A stretch of DNA of 64,000 nt from Acidobacteriota bacterium (GTDB taxonomy: Bacteria; Acidobacteriota; Terriglobia; Terriglobales; Acidobacteriaceae): NCBI GenBank assembly GCA_031296115.1, contig JARLGI010000019.1:157098-221097 (forward strand). The letters run 5' to 3'. Positions 9,401 through 18,732 of this stretch are shown here, piece by piece (the stretch's first letter is position 1; every line of letters starts with the position of its first letter). A program made the translations under genes and the position numbers. The notes under the pieces were generated by a model. That model saw only the letters and a program-made list of their open reading frames with translations. It was not told the origin of the DNA and did not search any database.

Positions 9401-12400
9401 TGTCTGCAAGATCAAGCACCTGCTCGCGAGTTGGGGCGACTATCGTTGAAAAGATAACTCGCGCGGTAGTTCCGGGCGGGATCCGAACTACGCGCCTCAG
9501 ACTCACCATGGGGTCGAGCACGGGGCCGACGGTATTCGAAAGCGGGCGCCCATCCACGATGGACACGGCGTCGCGAACCTGGTGCCCTCGTCCAAGAAAT
9601 CGAACGCGATCCGTTTCGAATTGCGGGTCCCCGACGGACTCGCCTTCGACCACCGCGACGTGCGCAAGCCAGACCGGCGTCTCCTTTTCGGATTGCCGCC
9701 GGCGGGTGGCCAGCAGCGCTTCTGCGCTGGCTACGAATTCCGTTTCCACAAACAGGTTGGAGAATGCCGGGTGCGCTTCGTCAGCTGCCTGAGGCGCGAG
9801 CACAAGTTCGGCGTACGAAGTGACCTGAACTTCGCGAGTCCGGGTTCCCAGGTTGGCGATTGAAACGCGACGAACTTCCGCATCGTCTTCTGGCGAAACC
9901 ACAACCTCCAGAGTAGTGACGAGCGACCCGTCACGCCGAATGAACTCGGCTCGATCTTCGGTGAAGCTGGCTTCGTAGCCATCCGGCTCAACCCCCGACG
10001 GTTGATACGCACCCGACCAGGTCTGACCACTCTGCGCATCCCGAAGAAAAATGTAAGATCCCCAGCAGTCCCGGGTGACGTCCTCGCGCCAGCGAGTGAC
10101 CGCGAGATTCCGCCATTGGCTAAATCCCGACCCCGCAGTCGTTACCATCACGCCGTAGCGCCCGTTGGAAAGAAGATGCGTGCGTGGAACTATTTCCTGG
10201 GGCGAGGTGAAGCGGCGCACGACCGGCGGAACGAGCTCGCGGACATGCGCCGCTGCAGAGACCTCTTGTGCGCGAGGCCTTGCCACAAGCACATTGCGCG
10301 GCGTCCGCTCCTGAAGCAGCAATTCGGAGGCTTGCACCATCGGTTCGGCGTGGAAGCGGGCTCGCATTGCGCCGTTGTTCAGTGCGTTGGCAAGCGAGAC
10401 CAGCGACATCCCCTGATGGTGCGCCATGTACGCGTGAACTACCGCTACATTTTCCCCGTTGGGCAACCGCGCGCTGGTGTAATCCAGCGCTTCGTAGAAC
10501 CCGTAAACTCCCTTGCCACCGGCCGCGGCAAGCTGCGCAAAGTTATGTGCCGCCGCGTTTGGGTCAATCATGGCCGCAAGTGCGGTAGCGTACGGCGCAA
10601 TCACCAGATCTTCGCTGAGTCCGCGCTTAAGCCCCAATCCAGGCACGCCGAAGGCCGTGTATTGATAGGTGAAATCCAAGCCCCTCGCGTTGTATGCCGA
10701 CTCTGAGATCCCCCAGGGGACGCCACGCTCCGCGCCGTAGTCAATTTGACGACGCACAACCAACTCGTACGTCTGGCTGAGCAAGCTGCCTGTCGGCGAG
10801 ATCATTAGCAGCGCGGGCATTAGGTATTCGAACATCGAACCCGACCAGGATATGAGGCCTGAGCCGTGACCCACTGGCGTGAGTGCCCGCCCCAGGCGAA
10901 ACCAGTGGGAGGAAGGAACATCGCCTTTGGCGATCGCAATGAAGCTGGTAAGGCGCGCTTCCGAAGCAAGCAGATCGTAACAGTTGGCGTCCAGCTTGTT
11001 GTCGGCGACGCGGTACCCGATGGAAAACTGCTTGCGCGTGGGATCGAAAAGAAAGCTGAAATCCATCGCATGGAACATGTCCTCAGCCTTCTGCGCGATG
11101 GCGGAGAGACGGCGAGTGAGCGCGATGGCATCTTTCCCTGACTGCAGCAAGGCCCGGGTCAAGGCATCGATGCGCGTCAGGATCTCATGGTTCGCCGAGG
11201 AATCACTGACCAGGCTCGTTCGCAATAGGGAAAGCGCACGCCGTGCTTCCTCGAATCGTTCCGGAGCATCTGCCAGCGTGGGCACAGACTCAAAAAACGG
11301 CTCAATCGCTACCCATTCGGGTGCCCCCTCCCGAAAAGTTCCCGCCATGGCTGTAATGCCTGTGGAATCCTGGCGCACCCAGGGAACAAGAATCTCCGCG
11401 TCCCGCACATGACTTTCGACGCAGGCCCTGACGGCATCGGCCCAGACACCCAACTCGGAACCCGAAACATCGCCGCGCTCCTGGGTCATGGTCTGAGCAA
11501 TGTCAGCTACGGTCAGGGCACGCGCCCTCAATTCGGCGAGACGCGTCGCCCACTCCGCCGCATTTGTTGGCGCAAGCTCCAGCGAGTTGGCCAAGGCGTC
11601 AATGGCATTGCTGAGCTGTTTCCTGTTAACGGTATTCGTCCGTCGTGTTTCTCCGATTTGGCTCACGGCTTCGCGCAACAGCTCGATTGCGTCTTGCATG
11701 CCGGCAAGCGTGCTCGCTCCGAGTGAGGATCTCTGGATCAACTCCCGGCAGCCGTTCGCCAGGGCCAGCAGATGTCCGGCAAGGTTGCCACTGTCAACGG
11801 ACGAGACATATTTGGGGTTCAGGGGGCGAAGATCGCGAGTGTCGTACCAGTTATAGAAGTGCCCTCGAACTAATTGCAGTTGGCTCATTGTGCCGAGTGT
11901 GGCTTGCAGCCGGTCAGCTGCGTCGAGCGTGCCCAGGTACCCCAGATCGTGCGCCACCAGGGTGGACAGCAGATACAACCCGATATTCGTTGGCGACGTT
12001 CGATGGGCAACGACTGGTTTCGGTTCTTCCTGAAAGTTGTCGGGAGGCAATGCATGGTCGGTTGAAGTGATGAAAGTCTCAAAGAAACTCCAGGTTCGGC
12101 GCGAAATCAAGCGGAGCACCCGGGCATTCACCGCGGAAAGCGGCTCGGCACCGGTGCGCCGGGGAGGAAGACTGATCTGCCATGCCACCGCAGGAGCGGC
12201 AATCCAGAGAGCGATGAACGGAAGCAGAACGCCCCAGCCATGGTGACCCCAAACGGCGACAACCGCCAGCGCCGCCAGCGCAAACAGCACGCCGCCAGCC
12301 ATGCGCCTGTAGCCCCCGGCAATCGTTAAGTCGACGGCGCGTTTGGCCCTGGCCGCGGTTACCCATTCCAGCAAATGCCGATGCGTGAACGTCATGCGAA

Positions 12401-15242
12401 CGATCGTGCGGATGATCGCATCCAGCATCAGCCACGCTTGGTATGCCAGCATCGTGATCATCACGCCAAACTGGGAGGCCCCGATTGATAAGTCGCTCAG
12501 CATTGACCGGAAATGACTGCGCTTGGAAATTCCGCGCCGCGGCGGATTGATTCCGATGAAGAAAGAGAGGAGAGCGGGAATCGCGATCGTGGCAAGAATG
12601 AACCTCGTCCACACCCACGAGGAAGCTGAGGGGACCAGACATGCTACGATCAGGGCAAGAAACGCGGCCGGCGCCGACAAGGAGCGGCGTAGATTGTCCA
12701 ACATCTTCCATCGGCCAATCGCGGAGATGCCAACCCTGCGATGGTTTCCGGACTTCTCCCGCGGGTGCCCCCAGATCCAAGGCAGAAGTTGCCAGTCTCC
12801 CCGTGCCCAACGGTGTTGCCGGGATGCTGCCACCTCATAGTGGGACGGGTACTCTTCGAATAGCTCAATGTCCGAGGCCAGCGCCGTGCGCGCGACTTCC
12901 CCTTCAAAGAGATCATGGCTCAACAACGCGTTGTCCGGCACTTTGCCATGCATGGCCATTTCAAACGCATCGACGTCGTAGATTCCTTTTCCGGTGAACG
13001 AACCTTCTTCGAACAAGTCCTGGTACACATCCGAAACCGCCGAAGCGTACGGATCGATGCCGCTAGGCCCGGAGAAGATGGATTCGAAAAGCGATTTCTC
13101 ATGGTCAGCGACCAGCGAATGTGTGATTCGCGGCTGCACAATTCCATACCCCTCTACGACTCGCCCGTCGCGCGCGCTGAACCTTGGCTGATTGAGGGGA
13201 TGCGCCATGGTGCCGACCAGACGGCACGCTACGCCTCTCGGCATCCGCGTGTCCGCATCAAGCGTGATGACGTATCGGACACCCGCCGGAGCTCTTACTG
13301 GGTTACCTCCGACGGGAAGAAAGGTAGTGTTGGTTCCGCCGCGGAGCAACTGGTTCACTTCGCGCAACTTTCCTCGCTTGCGCTCCCATCCCATCCATTT
13401 GCCCTCGCTCTCGTTCCAAACGCGCCTTCGATGCAGCAGCAGGAAGCGCCTGTCGCCGTCGGGAGTCGGGCCATGTATTTTGTTCAGCCGCGCGATGCCA
13501 TCAACCGCGGTCGCCAGTAGTTCGTCATCGCCAGGGAGGCTCTCGCTGGGTGCATCCGTCCAGTCGGACAGCAGCGCAAACCGCAGATCGCCCTCGGAGT
13601 TAGCCAGATAGTGGACCTCCAAACGCTCCACCAGTTGTTCTATGTCATGCTGGTTCGTAAGCAGGGTCGGCATTACGACAATGGTTCGCAACTGGTCAGT
13701 CACGCCATCGCGCAACTCCAACCGCGGCAACATTTGGGGGCCAAGCAAATCTGTCACAAACCGGTTGACGAGTGCCATGGCGAGGTCGGAGGCGGGCACA
13801 GAAGCGAGGAGTCCGAGCAGTAACAACCCCCACTCTGCCACTCCGGCTTTTCTCTCATGGAGCAGCGGCAGCGCCACCAGCAGGACTGTGCCCAAGGCGA
13901 TCGTCCCCAGGTAACCCACTGCGGCACTTCGCATGCAGAGACGCAGCAGCCTGGTTTTCCAAGGCACGCGGAAACCGAGTTCGCGCTCAAACGCAATACG
14001 TCCCTTGGATAGGAGGTAATAGCCGGGATCGAAATACCGGTCCTCGCGAGGTTGTCCGTCGCCGGTCGGCCCGGTCCGGGCCCGCCTGATGCGGTGCACA
14101 ACATGTTCCGCGACCTCGATCTCCGTGTGGCCTGAGCCCCGCGAGAGGTCCTCAATCGCATGTCGGTAGGTATCTCGCGTGGCAAAATCCATGTCCCCGA
14201 AGTTGGTTTCGCTCCGCAAAACTTGGTCCACCAGGCTGACGCTTTCGACGAATTCATTCCAGTCAAAGTCCATCATCAAGCGCATGCTAGGGATGATGTT
14301 TCGCACGGTGACGTTCATTGCCGTTTGTTCCTGGTACTCGGTGCGGACAATTCCGTCAGCGGTGGTCCCTTGCTCGGCAAGACGCTGGTCAAGCCAACGG
14401 AGCACGGCCTCCATGTTCGGGTCGACATCGCGTAGACGTTGGACAAGTTGCACGACAAACGCCCTGGCAAGTGGTGTCTTTTCGAATCTGTGCAGGGCCG
14501 TCTCTGGGGGAATGGAGGTCTGCCCGCCTGTGCCCAGCAGGCTGTCAGCCAGCAGGTCGGCGTCCTGGCGTTCGGCGCGGCTTCTGACGATTCGATCCAT
14601 CAGCCTGCGCAGGTTTTCCACCAGCACCACGCGGAGGGTAATAGCCACCGCCCATAGCTCACCGATGTCGAGCGGTTGTACCCGCTGGTAGGCGGTCACA
14701 AAGCGCCGCAAACCTCCCGGATCGAAGTGGCTGTCAGTGTGTGCCACATAGGCCCATGCCACTCCGTAAACGCGGGGATAACCTTGCAAGTGACCTGATG
14801 CGAGCTTGGGTAGTTTACGGTAGTAGCCGGTCGGCAAGTCGTCCTGGATTTCGCGTAGTTGCTCCTCGACGATGTGGAAGTTGTCGACCAGCCACTCCGC
14901 CGCAGGGGTGATCGCGCGCTCCTCCTGAATCGCCCGAGCAATTGCCCGGTACGAATTGAGAAGCACGCGTCCGTTCTCTACCACCCGCGGAATAAGTGGA
15001 CGGCCCTGTTGCGGTTCCTTGGTGACCGTCTGCGCCGCCGCAAGGCTTTCGGCGTGCTGCTCAATCCGCTCCACGCTGAACAGTTCGGAACGGATGGGCT
15101 CGTCCAGACCGGCAAGTGTAATTAGCGCCGGATGCTTCTTGTTTGGAGTCTTTGTGCTCGAGACCACAATAAGCGGGACTTCCGGCCCGGCGGACTTCCT
15201 CTTCCATTCAGTGGACTTCAGTTTCGCCGGCAAACCATCCAT
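6345..15242 (-). CDS. ndvB: Cyclic beta-1,2-glucan synthase (GT84-GH94), 2965 residues
   Basis: Giant inner-membrane enzyme that primes, elongates and cyclises beta-1,2-glucan from UDP-glucose for the periplasm. Order: an N-terminal cytoplasmic region; hydrophobic spans near residues 440-490; a GT84 glycosyltransferase core with ITLDADTRMPRG (about residue 664) and the QxxRW-type RQHRWARGDWQ (about 811); further membrane spans at about 850-1010; a glucoamylase-like module with AYMAHHQGMS (about 1608); and a C-terminal GH94 phosphorylase part with IGTGDWNDGMNRVG (about 2640) and VGRGGWTWYSGSSGW (about 2860). Rhizobial NdvB and Brucella Cgs are about 2830-2870 residues, so it is full length. 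No glucan exporter gene is adjacent. The role (osmotic adaptation or envelope glucan) is inferred from the family. Confidence 0.93.
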   Translation of the reverse strand: MDGLPAKLKSTEWKRKSAGPEVPLIVVSSTKTPNKKHPALITLAGLDEPIRSELFSVERIEQHAESLAAAQTVTKEPQQGRPLIPRVVENGRVLLNSYRAIARAIQEERAITPAAEWLVDNFHIVEEQLREIQDDLPTGYYRKLPKLASGHLQGYPRVYGVAWAYVAHTDSHFDPGGLRRFVTAYQRVQPLDIGELWAVAITLRVVLVENLRRLMDRIVRSRAERQDADLLADSLLGTGGQTSIPPETALHRFEKTPLARAFVVQLVQRLRDVDPNMEAVLRWLDQRLAEQGTTADGIVRTEYQEQTAMNVTVRNIIPSMRLMMDFDWNEFVESVSLVDQVLRSETNFGDMDFATRDTYRHAIEDLSRGSGHTEIEVAEHVVHRIRRARTGPTGDGQPREDRYFDPGYYLLSKGRIAFERELGFRVPWKTRLLRLCMRSAAVGYLGTIALGTVLLVALPLLHERKAGVAEWGLLLLGLLASVPASDLAMALVNRFVTDLLGPQMLPRLELRDGVTDQLRTIVVMPTLLTNQHDIEQLVERLEVHYLANSEGDLRFALLSDWTDAPSESLPGDDELLATAVDGIARLNKIHGPTPDGDRRFLLLHRRRVWNESEGKWMGWERKRGKLREVNQLLRGGTNTTFLPVGGNPVRAPAGVRYVITLDADTRMPRGVACRLVGTMAHPLNQPRFSARDGRVVEGYGIVQPRITHSLVADHEKSLFESIFSGPSGIDPYASAVSDVYQDLFEEGSFTGKGIYDVDAFEMAMHGKVPDNALLSHDLFEGEVARTALASDIELFEEYPSHYEVAASRQHRWARGDWQLLPWIWGHPREKSGNHRRVGISAIGRWKMLDNLRRSLSAPAAFLALIVACLVPSASSWVWTRFILATIAIPALLSFFIGINPPRRGISKRSHFRSMLSDLSIGASQFGVMITMLAYQAWLMLDAIIRTIVRMTFTHRHLLEWVTAARAKRAVDLTIAGGYRRMAGGVLFALAALAVVAVWGHHGWGVLLPFIALWIAAPAVAWQISLPPRRTGAEPLSAVNARVLRLISRRTWSFFETFITSTDHALPPDNFQEEPKPVVAHRTSPTNIGLYLLSTLVAHDLGYLGTLDAADRLQATLGTMSQLQLVRGHFYNWYDTRDLRPLNPKYVSSVDSGNLAGHLLALANGCRELIQRSSLGASTLAGMQDAIELLREAVSQIGETRRTNTVNRKQLSNAIDALANSLELAPTNAAEWATRLAELRARALTVADIAQTMTQERGDVSGSELGVWADAVRACVESHVRDAEILVPWVRQDSTGITAMAGTFREGAPEWVAIEPFFESVPTLADAPERFEEARRALSLLRTSLVSDSSANHEILTRIDALTRALLQSGKDAIALTRRLSAIAQKAEDMFHAMDFSFLFDPTRKQFSIGYRVADNKLDANCYDLLASEARLTSFIAIAKGDVPSSHWFRLGRALTPVGHGSGLISWSGSMFEYLMPALLMISPTGSLLSQTYELVVRRQIDYGAERGVPWGISESAYNARGLDFTYQYTAFGVPGLGLKRGLSEDLVIAPYATALAAMIDPNAAAHNFAQLAAAGGKGVYGFYEALDYTSARLPNGENVAVVHAYMAHHQGMSLVSLANALNNGAMRARFHAEPMVQASELLLQERTPRNVLVARPRAQEVSAAAHVRELVPPVVRRFTSPQEIVPRTHLLSNGRYGVMVTTAGSGFSQWRNLAVTRWREDVTRDCWGSYIFLRDAQSGQTWSGAYQPSGVEPDGYEASFTEDRAEFIRRDGSLVTTLEVVVSPEDDAEVRRVSIANLGTRTREVQVTSYAELVLAPQAADEAHPAFSNLFVETEFVASAEALLATRRRQSEKETPVWLAHVAVVEGESVGDPQFETDRVRFLGRGHQVRDAVSIVDGRPLSNTVGPVLDPMVSLRRVVRIPPGTTARVIFSTIVAPTREQVLDLADKYRDARTWERTVMSAWTQAQVQLHHLGITPDEAHLFQRLANAVLYSDPSLRPSSDFLSRSKIERSALWAHGISGDLPIVLARIDEAEDVGIIRHLLRAHEYWGIKGLSVDVVIINEKPPSYEQELQGSLDDLIRAHHQRISTESDGVPGNVILLRGDLISTQERALLQTVARAVLLSRHGTLAEQVIRSQRSEALTRPAPRPSRAGKDADIPLNISGLEFFNGLGGFAEAGREYVIVLGEGLRTPAPWINVIANSAFGFLASESGCGYTWSGNSRENQLTPWSNDPVTDPPGEAVYLRDEDTGVVWSPTALPVRDEASTYVAMHGQGYSRFRNGSQGILSELLQYVPIQDPIKISRLVLQNRSARTRRLSVTTSAEWVLGSSRSSTAPHIVSELDSETNALLARSAWGGEFGGRVAFLDLCGRQNSWSADRTEFLGRNGVTARPAALQRSGPLSGKVGAGLDPCAALQTVFELRPDERIEIVVLLGQGKDREEARELINRYRAANLDQVLAEVTRQWDDVLGTVQITTPDRSMDILVNRWLLYQTLSCRVWGRAAFYQTSGAYGFRDQLQDVMALTVAKRDVARAHLLRAASRQFIQGDVQHWWHPPSGRGVRTRISDDLLWLPYAVIHYIEVTGELAMLDEVVPFLEGDTLAAGQLESYFQPRVSETSATLFEHCARALDRSLAVGSHGLPLIGTGDWNDGMNRVGREGKGESVWLGWFLHTILWEFAKVADARGEHKRAETWRLHVSALKAALEREGWDGEWYRRAFFDDGTPLGTAKDQECRIDSIVQSWGVLSGAAEPARGARAMAAVDHHLVRLPEGLVLVLTPPFDQTPQDPGYIKGYLPGIRENGGQYTHAAAWTVLAFAALSDGDKAGELFRMLNPINRTASRAKMQRYKVEPYVAAGDVYSEFPHVGRGGWTWYSGSSGWLYRGAIEWILGFRLRGTVLSIDPCIPRSWPSYSMGFRYHSTMYNIRVENPSGVSRGVILVEIDGKPLSNSPNVPLIDDRGEHQVRVVLG

Positions 15243-15344
15243 GAAGCGAGCCCTGCAACCCTGTCGTTGGGAAAATCGCGACGCTGGTCGGCGCGGCCTC
15301 CCACTGAGAATACCTCGCTGACAACGCCGCGACTTTCAATTGCC

Positions 15345-15371
15345 GGCGTGCCGCAGTTTTGCAGGCACGCC
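15345..15371 (-). terminator. Hairpin downstream of the SYLF gene
   Basis: Perfect 8-bp arms GGCGTGCC / GGCACGCC separated by 11 bases, 13 bases past the SYLF stop. It lies between two leftward genes and could end SYLF transcription, but no T-run follows on either strand, so intrinsic termination is uncertain. Confidence 0.4.
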
Positions 15372-15383
15372 AGCTAATTCCAA

Positions 15384-16091
15384 CTATTTGCTTTCAGCTG
15401 TTTCGTGCTGATTCGCCTTGGTGACGGCAGCCCTTACCGCGTCGAGAAACGGATCGCTGCCCGCCGGGGCATGCACATCGCCAGACAGCGTTTTGCGGAA
15501 GGAAACATTCTTGCCGTAGAACGCAACCGTGGAGTCATTGTCCTGCTGGATCTTGGCGCCATCCACGGCGACTCCGACAAAGAGACCTTTGGTACGCGAG
15601 TAGCTCAAAGCCTCCGTGTTCATCTTCCAGTCGGTGCCTGCCGAGGCATGCCTTCCAACCGGACCCGCGGTGGCAGATGCCTCGCCGCTCAGTTCAAACT
15701 TACTGGAGAGCAGCCCCTGCACACCCTTGTCATTCATGAACAGGATGACGAGATCGACTGACTGGCCGCCAGCCTGGAAGCCAAAATTGCCGCCACCGAT
15801 TGAAATGAATGCCGGCGCACTCCATCCGTGGGCAGTGCGGCAAGTCACCACACCGCGACCATGCTCTCCGCCAACGATGAATGCGCCCTTCGCCATGTCC
15901 GGCACCACAGCGATACACTTGGCGCCATTCAGCACTTCTTCCGGGATGCCCTTATCGGGCGCAGCCATGATCTCGTTCATGACCAGGCCGGCCGCTTGTA
16001 AGCGGGCAGGGGTGTCTTGCTGTCCCGGACCAGCGAACGCGAAGGTACCCAAAGACAACGTCAACAAAGCAATTGCGTATTTCTTCATCAA
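15384..16091 (-). CDS. SYLF (Ysc84-type) lipid-binding domain protein, secreted
   Basis: 235 residues with a signal peptide (MMKKYAIALLTLSLGTFAFA). The mature part is almost entirely a SYLF/Ysc84 domain: AKCIAVVPDMAKGAFIVGGE, then GRGVVTCR, a glycine-rich FISIGGGNFGFQAGGQ, VDLVILFMND and a C-terminal half with KGLFVGVAVDGAKIQQDN. In eukaryotes this domain binds phosphoinositides. Bacterial versions are usually periplasmic or outer-membrane associated and their function is not settled. It heads a minus-strand series of small envelope proteins, suggesting an envelope or desiccation-stress role, which is inference. Confidence 0.88.
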   Translation of the reverse strand: MMKKYAIALLTLSLGTFAFAGPGQQDTPARLQAAGLVMNEIMAAPDKGIPEEVLNGAKCIAVVPDMAKGAFIVGGEHGRGVVTCRTAHGWSAPAFISIGGGNFGFQAGGQSVDLVILFMNDKGVQGLLSSKFELSGEASATAGPVGRHASAGTDWKMNTEALSYSRTKGLFVGVAVDGAKIQQDNDSTVAFYGKNVSFRKTLSGDVHAPAGSDPFLDAVRAAVTKANQHETAESK

Positions 16092-16159
16092 ACACTTCCT
16101 TTCTCATACCACGAGATTCTGTGGATGAGTGTGTGAGGGGCGCTATCCGCCGTTAAAGA

Positions 16160-16306
16160 TCAGGCCGTTCGACGGCCGCTGATCAGGTTGAAGACCAGTA
16201 CCACGACGGCAATCACCAACAACAGGTGGATCAGACTGCCTGCTATGTGGAAACTGAAGCCTAGAAGCCACAGAATCAAAAGAATGATAAAGATCGTCCA
16301 GAGCAT
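16160..16306 (-). CDS. Small membrane protein, lmo0937 family
   Basis: 48 residues beginning MLWTIFIILLILWLLGFSFH, with two hydrophobic spans and a short basic end (SGRRTA). The pattern matches the lmo0937-type small membrane proteins, which have no known function and often sit beside stress genes. A strong ribosome site (AGGAGG, 5 bases before ATG) supports the start. It lies between the SYLF and DUF3309 genes on the same strand. Confidence 0.75.
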   Translation of the reverse strand: MLWTIFIILLILWLLGFSFHIAGSLIHLLLVIAVVVLVFNLISGRRTA

Positions 16307-16419
16307 ATGCGCCTCCTACGATGGTTGGGAGCGTTAAATCGTGCGGTTATGTGGTAAGAGCTTTGCCGTCACTCGCCCGCAGTACTCTGCCGAGGCCGCT
16401 GCTTCCCTACGAACATTTG

Positions 16420-16575
16420 TCAGATCCGGCCAAGTAACAGCAAGACAACTAGAACGACGAGCACTAAGCCGATTCCGCCACTCGGGAAGTAACCCCAGGA
16501 GCGGCTGTGATTCCACGTCGGAAGAGCACCCACCAGAAACAAAACCAGAAGAACAATCAAGATAGTTCCAAGCAT
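16420..16575 (-). CDS. DUF3309-family small membrane protein
   Basis: 51 residues starting MLGTILIVLLVLFLVGALPT, then WNHSRSWGYFPSGGIG and a second hydrophobic span ending LLLLGRI. This is the standard DUF3309 layout of two membrane helices joined by a W-x-x-S-R-x-W-G-Y loop. AGGAGG lies 5 bases upstream of the chosen ATG, which rules out a longer start 15 codons earlier. Function is unknown in the family. Confidence 0.85.
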   Translation of the reverse strand: MLGTILIVLLVLFLVGALPTWNHSRSWGYFPSGGIGLVLVVLVVLLLLGRI

Positions 16576-16591
16576 ACTTTCCTCCTCATCT

Positions 16592-17014
16592 TTAAGAATC
16601 AAACTTCGGCTGAGCGCCACTCTCGCGAGCGCTCCCGCGGGCCGGGTTCGTCGCGATCAAACTCGCGATCGTTGTCAACAGATGGTAGGGGTGTTGCCCC
16701 TTCGGGTAGAACATGTCGGCGATGATGCCGGCAGGCACGGCATCCCCCAGGTAGTCGCCGCTCATCGCGATAATCGAGATTTGCGGATACCGGCTACGGA
16801 CATGCGAGATCAACTCAATACCCGACATCTCCGGCATGTTGAGATCGGTGACGATCAGATCGGGAACCGCTCTGTCCAGTTGCGACACGGCACTGACGCC
16901 GTTTTCTGCCATGGCCACGGCATACCCGACGGACATCAGCAACATTCCCAAGGTTTCCCGAACACTCGGTTCATCGTCCACAACCAGAATCTGGGGTTTG
17001 GAGCCGTTCGACAT
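16592..17014 (-). CDS. Single-domain response regulator (CheY-like receiver)
   Basis: 140 residues, a lone receiver domain without an output domain. Acid pocket D13-D14 (ILVVDDEPS), phosphoacceptor D57 (VTDLNMP), a Ser in IAMSGDY as the switch residue and the conserved Lys in FYPKGQ are all visible. The start at 17014 is chosen because AGGAG lies 7 bases upstream; a frame start 15 codons earlier has no such site. No histidine kinase is adjacent, so the partner is encoded elsewhere. It probably passes phosphate or binds a partner protein rather than DNA. Confidence 0.88.
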   Translation of the reverse strand: MSNGSKPQILVVDDEPSVRETLGMLLMSVGYAVAMAENGVSAVSQLDRAVPDLIVTDLNMPEMSGIELISHVRSRYPQISIIAMSGDYLGDAVPAGIIADMFYPKGQHPYHLLTTIASLIATNPARGSARESGAQPKFDS

Positions 17015-17206
17015 GGTCTCTCCTGATTGGACTAACGCGAGAAAAACTCCACTTGCCAAACTCTCTCATTCTGGGTCCATCCAGGTCTGAGCAATAGTGA
17101 ACACCTCTTTGCGGCATTTGTCTCGGACTGCTACTCGGAGTGGCGAACCATCAACGCGCGGCATTGAACAGAAGCACCAGCGGTCCACATAGGCCCCGGT
17201 GTGCCT

Positions 17207-17446
17207 TCATCGCCAGGAGTTCGGGGCGGTCGTCCATCGCTGAAATGTAGGTAAGTACCGGCGCTTGTGGCAGACAATACAACGCCCTGGGCACAGGAAC
17301 AGGCGGGGCAGGACGACTCTCTCAACCCATCCCTCAGGAGGCGCAGCTCGGAATTGGTCTCCCTTACACACACCACAGTGAGCTGAAAGTATTGCCATTT
17401 TGCGAAGAGTAATAACGTTCCCAACCCAACGGTCGGGATCACACAA
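17207..17446 (-). CDS. Small zinc-ribbon-like protein (hypothetical)
   Basis: 79 residues, or 63 if translation starts at the internal ATG 17398. Two cysteine pairs, CGVC and CIVC, are separated by PPEGWVERVVLPRLFLCPG, a zinc-ribbon spacing. A PxGWVE..VLxxLxLxPxRC pattern occurs in small acidobacterial zinc-ribbon proteins I recall. No clear ribosome site decides the start. The competing 124-residue frame on the same strand (17131-17505) has no domain. Function unknown. Confidence 0.5.
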   Translation of the reverse strand: MCDPDRWVGNVITLRKMAILSAHCGVCKGDQFRAAPPEGWVERVVLPRLFLCPGRCIVCHKRRYLPTFQRWTTAPNSWR

Positions 17447-17609
17447 GGCGACGTCCTAGAAGGTCCCAGTATTGGCATAGCCACTGGGACAGGAATTAGC
17501 CCCACAGTCGGGAGAACACCAATCCCAGAGCGCGGAACGCTGGTGGGTTTGGTTCTTCACTCGCCGCGGTGTTCCTACTATTCAACGCCGCCGATTCATT
17601 TCGGAATGC

Positions 17610-17822
17610 CTACGAAGTTGTTAACTCTTTGAGCTTTCCCTTCAACTTTGCGACGGTTTCTTTAGCCTGGCCTATGCGCTGCTGAACCTTGCCAACGTTC
17701 TTTTCGGCTTTCCCTTCCGCTTTCAAGGTCCGGTCATTCGTGGCCTTGCCGACCTGCTCCTTGATGGTTCCCTTGACTTCGTGGAAGCTGCCCTTGATCC
17801 TGTCTTTCGTACTGGTTTTCAT
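17610..17822 (-). CDS. CsbD family stress protein
   Basis: 70 residues, a classic CsbD domain: MKTSTKDRIKGSFHEVKGTI, then KEQVGKATNDRTLKAEGKAE and KNVGKVQQRIGQAKETV. CsbD proteins are small, hydrophilic, alpha-helical and induced by general stress in several phyla; biochemical function is unknown. This is the first of three CsbD genes in the window (also 21745-21927 and 29109-29330), which marks 15-30 kb as a stress neighbourhood. Confidence 0.9.
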   Translation of the reverse strand: MKTSTKDRIKGSFHEVKGTIKEQVGKATNDRTLKAEGKAEKNVGKVQQRIGQAKETVAKLKGKLKELTTS

Positions 17823-17988
17823 GGTTCTCCTTGGCCCTGGTAAAAGTGCGGATTGCGGCTCCTTTTGAGTTTCTTTGGGGCACTGTTACTTTTCTAATCT
17901 GGTGGCGTTCTGACGTCTGAGCAGAATTGACCATCTCTGGAATGGGGCCCCGGCTTCATCCCGAAACGGGCAAAGGCACACACAGAGA

Positions 17989-18732
17989 TCAATTGGGATT
18001 CCGGAAATCCGTTCGGAAATTTCGCGCGGTCTTGGGGCGGATAGCCGCGGCAGGAGGAACATTGAGTTTGGCCAGCTCACTGGCAAATAGCGGGTTTTCG
18101 GGATATTCCGCGACGAGCTCCGCAAGTTGTGTGCGAGCCACTTCTGTCTGTTTCTCACGCAGGGCCGCCAGCGCCAGCAGAATCTTCGCAAACGGCCGGA
18201 GATAATGGCCGCGTTCGGCGGCGATCTCGAGCTGCTGGATTCCGGCTTTCTTCTCGCCGTGGATTCCGGCGAAGCCGAGAAATAACCTCTTGTATGCCGG
18301 CAGGCTTCCGATGATGTAATTCACTGCGCGCAGGGTGAGATAGGCATCGGCGGCCTCCGGCGCGACCGCTAACAGTTTCTTGGCATACCTGTCAGCATCT
18401 CCGACCATTTTCAGGCTTTCCACTTGATGCTTATCGATCAGACTGGCATAGTCGGCCTGCATGCCCACGCTTAGGGCCATAGCGAACAGGGCGTTCGTAT
18501 CCTCCGGGTTCGTCTGCAATCGCAGCTGCGCCAGGTCCTGCGCCTGTTTGTCCGCGGCGAAGAAGGCTGCGCGCAGTTGCGGGTCTGGTTTGAGAGCGAC
18601 CTTGCCCAGGAAACGTTTGTTATCGAGGAAGAATTCGGAGGTCAAGACGCCTTGCCGGTAGCACTCCTCAAACAGATAAGATGCCGCTTCCGAGGCGCTT
18701 CCAAGGGGGTCTTCCGGATGGGACTTCTGCCT
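17989..18732 (-). pseudogene. TPR-like protein, 5' end deleted
   Basis: The frame has no ATG near its beginning; a TTG at 18645 is the first possible start. Reading upstream in frame still gives family-like sequence (HPEDPLGSASEAASYLFEEC) up to about 18720, then unrelated sequence and a stop at 18733-18735. Homologues I recall carry roughly 100 further N-terminal residues before this point. The remaining part has helical repeat-like blocks (AQLRLQTNPEDTNALFAMAL; LLALAALREKQTEVARTQL). The missing 5' portion abuts the truncated 3' end of the next gene, so a deletion probably joined the two. A shortened product from TTG is possible. Confidence 0.65.
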